NCBI RefSeq assembly: GCF_017357385.1
Contig: NZ_CP071632.1
Span: 439,501 to 503,500 of the forward strand
Direction of reading: 5' to 3'
DNA: 64,000 nucleotides
Origin: Rhizobium sp. NZLR1
GTDB taxonomy: Bacteria > Pseudomonadota > Alphaproteobacteria > Rhizobiales > Rhizobiaceae
The position numbers were made by a program, and so were the translations under genes. The first letter of the stretch is position 1; each line of letters opens with the position of its first letter. Under the pieces are notes generated by a model. That model was not told the origin of the DNA. It searched no databases and was given only the letters and a program-made list of their open reading frames with translations. This document shows positions 60,674-64,000 of this stretch, piece after piece.

Positions 60674-60703
60674 TTGACAAGCCAATTTCTTTTCGCTTTT
60701 AAT
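60674..60703 (+). promoter_or_regulatory. Probable sigma-70 promoter of frcBCAK
   Basis: TTGACA (60674-60679), 18-bp spacer, TTTAAT (60698-60703), 115 bp before the frcB start. AT-rich DNA around it (TTGG...CCAA dyad, 60661-60684) could hold ROK operators. Confidence 0.6.
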
Positions 60704-60817
60704 TGCCGTCGTCAAGGGCACGGGACGGCTTTGGAAGCTTAACAATCCACGGCAAAGTGTCATATCGTAAAATTCCGGCCCGCAGGGGCGGCGCCGGCAA
60801 ACTCTGGGAGGAGTTCC

Positions 60818-61837
60818 ATGAAGAAATCTGTTCTCGCTTTCGGCGCGCTCGCGCTTGGTGTCACCTTTTCCGCTCCTGTCATGGCGGCGGACGTTGCCGC
60901 CTGCCTGATCACCAAGACCGACACCAACCCCTTCTTCGTCAAGATGAAGGAAGGTGCTACGGCCAAGGCCAAGGAACTCGGCGTTTCGCTGAAGTCCTAT
61001 GCCGGCAAGATCGATGGTGACAGCGAAAGCCAGGTGGCAGCGATCGAAAGCTGCATCGCCGACGGCGCCAAGGGCATCCTGATTGCCGCTTCCGACACCA
61101 AGGGCATCGTCTCTTCGGTCAAGAAGGCGCGTGAAGCCGGCCTGCTGGTCATCGCTCTCGACACGCCGCTCGAGCCGGCCGATGCCGCCGACGCCACCTT
61201 CGCCACCGACAACCTGCTCGCCGGCAAGCTGATCGGCCAGTGGGCCAAGGAAACCATGGGCGACAAGGCCAAGGACGCCAAGGTCGGCTTCCTCGACCTG
61301 ACCCCGTCGCAGCCGACGGTCGACGTTCTGCGCGACCAGGGCTTCATGATGGGCTTCGGCATCGATCCGAAGGACCCGAACAAGATCGGCGACGAAGACG
61401 ACAAGCGCATCGTCGGTCATGACGTGACCAACGGCAATGAAGAAGGCGGCCGCAAGGCCATGGAAAACCTTCTGCAGAAGGATCCGAGCATCAACGTCAT
61501 CCACACGATCAACGAGCCGGCTGCTGTCGGCGCCTACCAGGCGCTGAAGGCCGTCGGCATGGAAAAGAACGTGCTGATCGTCTCAGTTGACGGCGGTTGC
61601 CCAGGCGTCAAGTCGGTCAAGGAAGGCGTCATCGGCGCCACCTCGCAGCAATATCCGCTGATGATGGCAGCCCTTGGCGTCGAGGCGATCAAGAAGTTCG
61701 CCGACAGCGGTGAAAAGCCGAAGCCGACCGAAGGCAAATCCTTCTTCGACACCGGCGTTTCGCTCGTCACCGACAAGCCGGTCTCCGGCGTCAAGTCGAT
61801 CGACACCAAAGTAGGCACGGACAAGTGCTGGGGCTGA
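60818..61837 (+). CDS. frcB: Fructose ABC transporter substrate-binding protein
   Basis: A 339-aa periplasmic binding protein of the ribose/fructose (CUT2) class with signal peptide ([19 protein letters not shown]). Marks: [54 protein letters not shown], and [17 protein letters not shown]. It heads frcB-frcC-frcA-frcK. In Sinorhizobium meliloti, FrcB serves fructose, mannose and ribose uptake. GGGAGGAG precedes the ATG. Confidence 0.9.
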   Translation: MKKSVLAFGALALGVTFSAPVMAADVAACLITKTDTNPFFVKMKEGATAKAKELGVSLKSYAGKIDGDSESQVAAIESCIADGAKGILIAASDTKGIVSSVKKAREAGLLVIALDTPLEPADAADATFATDNLLAGKLIGQWAKETMGDKAKDAKVGFLDLTPSQPTVDVLRDQGFMMGFGIDPKDPNKIGDEDDKRIVGHDVTNGNEEGGRKAMENLLQKDPSINVIHTINEPAAVGAYQALKAVGMEKNVLIVSVDGGCPGVKSVKEGVIGATSQQYPLMMAALGVEAIKKFADSGEKPKPTEGKSFFDTGVSLVTDKPVSGVKSIDTKVGTDKCWG

Positions 61838-61857
61838 GCCAAATCTCTTGAAAGCAG

Positions 61858-61888
61858 AACGGCCGGGGCTTGATCCCCGGCCGTTTTC
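61858..61888 (+). terminator. Hairpin between frcB and frcC
   Basis: AACGGCCGGGG / CCCCGGCCGTT (11-bp stem, 6-nt loop) followed by TTTTC. It probably ends most transcripts after frcB, or protects them, so the binding protein is made in excess over the membrane components. Confidence 0.75.
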
Positions 61889-61992
61889 GACGGACGATGT
61901 ACCGTCGCCTCACGAACCGGCTAAGCAAAGACCGGAAGGATATCGGTGACGGCCCCCGTGCGAATTCGGCGCGCGGATGCGGAGGAGGAACC

Positions 61993-63057
61993 ATGACCGG
62001 AACACAGGAATTCGAACGTGTCCTCGACGGCAGCGACAAGAGCGTCGCCTCCTTCGAGCATCAGGATGTCTCGCTGATCAAGCGTGCCCAGCATTTTCTG
62101 CACTCGACGCCGGCCGCCGTGCCGCTGATCGTGCTGGTGCTGGCGATCATCATCTTCGGGATCGCCATCGGCGGACGGTTCTTCTCGTCCTACACGCTGA
62201 CGCTGATCCTGCAGCAGATCGCCATCGTCGGTATTCTCGGCGCCGCCCAGACGCTGGTCATCCTGACTGCCGGCATCGATCTTTCGATCGGCGTCATCAT
62301 GGTGATCTCGGCGGTTATCATGGGCAATGTCGCCATCGCCTACGGCATACCGACGCCGATCGCGGTCGCAGCCGGCCTCCTCGTCGGCGGCCTTTGCGGA
62401 TTGCTGAACGGCTTTCTCGTCGCCTACATGAAACTGCCGCCGTTCATCGTAACGCTCGGCACCTGGAATATCGTCATGGCGACGAATTTCATCTATTCCG
62501 CCAACGAGACGATCCGCGACACCGACGTCGATGAACAGGCGCCGCTGCTGCATCTTTTCGCCATGAGCTTCAAAGCCGGCACCGCCGTGCTCACACTCGG
62601 CGTCATCGCCATGGTGCTGCTCGTCCTCTTGCTCTGGTATGTGCTCAATCACACCGCTTGGGGCCGGCATGTCTATGCAGTCGGCGACGATCCGGAGGCG
62701 GCCAAGCTCTCCGGCATCCAGACCAAGAAGGTGCTGCTCACCGTCTATACCATATCGGGCGTCATCGCCGCCTTCGCCGCCTGGGTCTCGATCGGCCGCA
62801 ACGGCTCGATCTCGCCATCCTCGGCGGTGACCGATTTTAACCTGCAGGCGATCACCGCGACGGTGATCGGCGGCATCTCGCTGTTCGGCGGCCGCGGCTC
62901 CATTCTCGGCACGCTGTTCGGTGCGATGATCGTCGGCGTCGTCTCGATGGGCCTCAACATGCTCGGCGCCGACCCGCAATGGAAAGTCCTTTTGACCGGC
63001 GTGCTGATCATTGCCGCCGTCGCCATCGACCAGTGGATCAGAAAGGTTTCGGTGTAA
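61993..63057 (+). CDS. frcC: Fructose ABC transporter permease
   Basis: A 354-aa CUT2 permease with about ten membrane helices. Marks: VPLIVLVLAIIIFGIAIGG, AQTLVILTAGIDLSIGVIMV (the conserved RbsC-family segment), VYAVGDDPEAAKLSGIQTKK and ITATVIGGISLFGGRGS. The ATG at 61993 is preceded by GGAGGAGGAA. It is coupled to frcA, whose start follows 2 bp after this stop. Confidence 0.92.
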   Translation: MTGTQEFERVLDGSDKSVASFEHQDVSLIKRAQHFLHSTPAAVPLIVLVLAIIIFGIAIGGRFFSSYTLTLILQQIAIVGILGAAQTLVILTAGIDLSIGVIMVISAVIMGNVAIAYGIPTPIAVAAGLLVGGLCGLLNGFLVAYMKLPPFIVTLGTWNIVMATNFIYSANETIRDTDVDEQAPLLHLFAMSFKAGTAVLTLGVIAMVLLVLLLWYVLNHTAWGRHVYAVGDDPEAAKLSGIQTKKVLLTVYTISGVIAAFAAWVSIGRNGSISPSSAVTDFNLQAITATVIGGISLFGGRGSILGTLFGAMIVGVVSMGLNMLGADPQWKVLLTGVLIIAAVAIDQWIRKVSV

Positions 63058-63059
63058 TC

Positions 63060-63842
63060 ATGGCTCGCGAACCCCTTCTCACCGCGCGCGGTCTCGTCAA
63101 GCGCTACGGCCGCGTGACCGCGCTCGACAATGCCGATTTCGACCTTTACCCCGGCGAAATCCTCGCCGTCATCGGCGATAACGGCGCCGGCAAATCCTCG
63201 CTGATCAAGGCGATATCGGGCGCCGCCACCCCGGACGAGGGGGTGATCACCCTCGAAGGCCGGCAGGTGCAGTTCCGCTCGCCGATGGAAGCGCGCGATG
63301 CTGGCATCGAGACCGTCTATCAGAACCTGGCTTTGTCGCCGGCGCTGTCGATCGCCGACAACATGTTCCTCGGCCGCGAGATCCGCAAGCCCGGCGTGCT
63401 CGGCTCGATGCTTCGCATGCTCGACCGGCCGGCGATGGAAAAGCTGGCGCGCAACAAGCTCTCCGAGCTCGGCCTGATGACCATCCAGAACATCAACCAG
63501 GCGGTGGAAACGCTCTCCGGCGGCCAGCGCCAGGGTGTCGCCGTCGCCCGCGCCGCCGCCTTCGGCTCCAAGGTCATCATCATGGACGAACCGACGGCCG
63601 CCCTCGGGGTCAAGGAAAGCCGCCGCGTGCTGGAATTGATCCTCGACGTTCGCGCCCGCGGCATTCCGATCGTGCTGATCTCCCACAACATGCCGCATGT
63701 CTTCGAGGTCGCCGACCGGATCCATATCCACCGCCTCGGCCGGCGCCTGACGGTGATCGATCCCAAGGAATACACCATGTCCGACGCCGTCGCCTTCATG
63801 ACCGGCGCCAAGGCGGTGCCGACGGAGCCGGTCGCGGCATGA
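63060..63842 (+). CDS. frcA: Fructose ABC transporter ATP-binding protein
   Basis: A 260-aa ATPase with a single nucleotide-binding domain, unlike the duplicated RbsA. Walker A GDNGAGKSS, signature LSGGQRQGVAVARA (Gly instead of the usual second Arg in QRQR), Walker B VIIMDEPTAALG, H loop VLISHNM. The single-domain form is characteristic of frc-type importers. The stop overlaps the frcK start. Confidence 0.92.
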   Translation: MAREPLLTARGLVKRYGRVTALDNADFDLYPGEILAVIGDNGAGKSSLIKAISGAATPDEGVITLEGRQVQFRSPMEARDAGIETVYQNLALSPALSIADNMFLGREIRKPGVLGSMLRMLDRPAMEKLARNKLSELGLMTIQNINQAVETLSGGQRQGVAVARAAAFGSKVIIMDEPTAALGVKESRRVLELILDVRARGIPIVLISHNMPHVFEVADRIHIHRLGRRLTVIDPKEYTMSDAVAFMTGAKAVPTEPVAA

Positions 63843-64000
63843 CGGTCAGCACCGAGGAAATCGCCGGCGAGGTCCTCAGCCGCGCCGGCGATAGCACGCG
63901 CTTCCTCATCGGCATTGCCGGCCCGCCAGGGTCGGGCAAGTCGACTATGGCCGACAATCTGGCGGCGGCGCTGAACGCCAAAGGCGAAAGCGCCGCAGTC
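63839..64000 (+). CDS. frcK: FrcK kinase-like P-loop protein, 3' part outside window
   Basis: The first 54 codons of a nucleoside/fructose kinase-like protein. The P-loop is GIAGPPGSGKSTMADNLAAA (residues 25-44), as in the uridine kinase/pantothenate kinase fold. It overlaps frcA by 4 bp (ATGA). In S. meliloti frcK closes the frcBCAK operon and is thought to act on the imported sugar. The gene continues past the window end. Confidence 0.87.
   Translation, partial: MTVSTEEIAGEVLSRAGDSTRFLIGIAGPPGSGKSTMADNLAAALNAKGESAAV

Noticed and set aside
59200..60702. 500-codon plus-strand open frame
   Set aside because: Antisense of the ROK regulator gene; no domain and biased composition.

Overview
The window looks like chromosomal DNA of a fast-growing rhizobium (Rhizobium leguminosarum/etli type). 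The evidence is high GC content, the order rpmH-rnpA-yidC-engB with argB nearby, a frcBCAK fructose-uptake operon, RIME-type intergenic repeats, and an sRNA of the alphaproteobacterial CCUCCUCCC-loop ('cuckoo') class. The genus call is an inference from these features, not from any search.

Layout. 1-6.8 kb: end of a HAD phosphatase gene, ada DNA repair, a PEP mutase-like enzyme, argB, an ECF sigma / RskA-like anti-sigma pair followed by a fasciclin gene, a HisKA_2-type sensor kinase and a cold-shock gene. 7.1-16.2 kb: engB, a TetR/O-methyltransferase divergent pair, yidC, rnpA, rpmH, a chemoreceptor with a C-terminal CheR-docking pentapeptide, a membrane histidine kinase and tRNA-Arg(ACG). 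16.3-25.8 kb is an accessory stretch of small, mostly unknown genes. It holds an orphan DNA methyltransferase beside the tRNA, two copies of a six-cysteine secreted protein with duplicated upstream DNA (one copy of the locus decayed), a winged-helix protein whose 3' end carries a palindrome array, and small secreted proteins, interleaved with a LysR/SDR/PNPOx group. 26-30.3 kb: a phospholipid-methyltransferase-like gene, a TetR gene, an aldo-keto reductase, the CCUCCUCCC-loop sRNA and a lipoprotein hydrolase.

30.5-47 kb is catabolic. Hydroxyproline-type genes (FAD D-amino-acid dehydrogenase, proline racemase-family enzyme; then pyrroline-2-carboxylate reductase-like, HypD-type DapA-family enzyme, GntR regulator, aconitase X) flank a block that reads as a separate unit: a LacI regulator with three operators, a complete sugar ABC importer, and a GH91 (inulin fructotransferase / difructose-dianhydride hydrolase family) enzyme without a signal peptide. 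I infer that this block imports difructose anhydrides and opens them in the cytoplasm. It is my best candidate for an under-described system. A GGDEF/EAL gene broken by a frameshift follows it.

47-64 kb: small stress/redox genes under two TetR regulators whose upstream regions share an operator-like palindrome (MDR oxidoreductase; old yellow enzyme); a GlxA-type regulator divergent from an amino-acid ABC operon that includes a peptidase C26-RidA fusion and a DadA-like oxidase; and finally the ROK regulator/FucU pair divergent from frcBCAK, with frcK cut by the window end. I saw no CRISPR array, integrase, transposase or prophage module.
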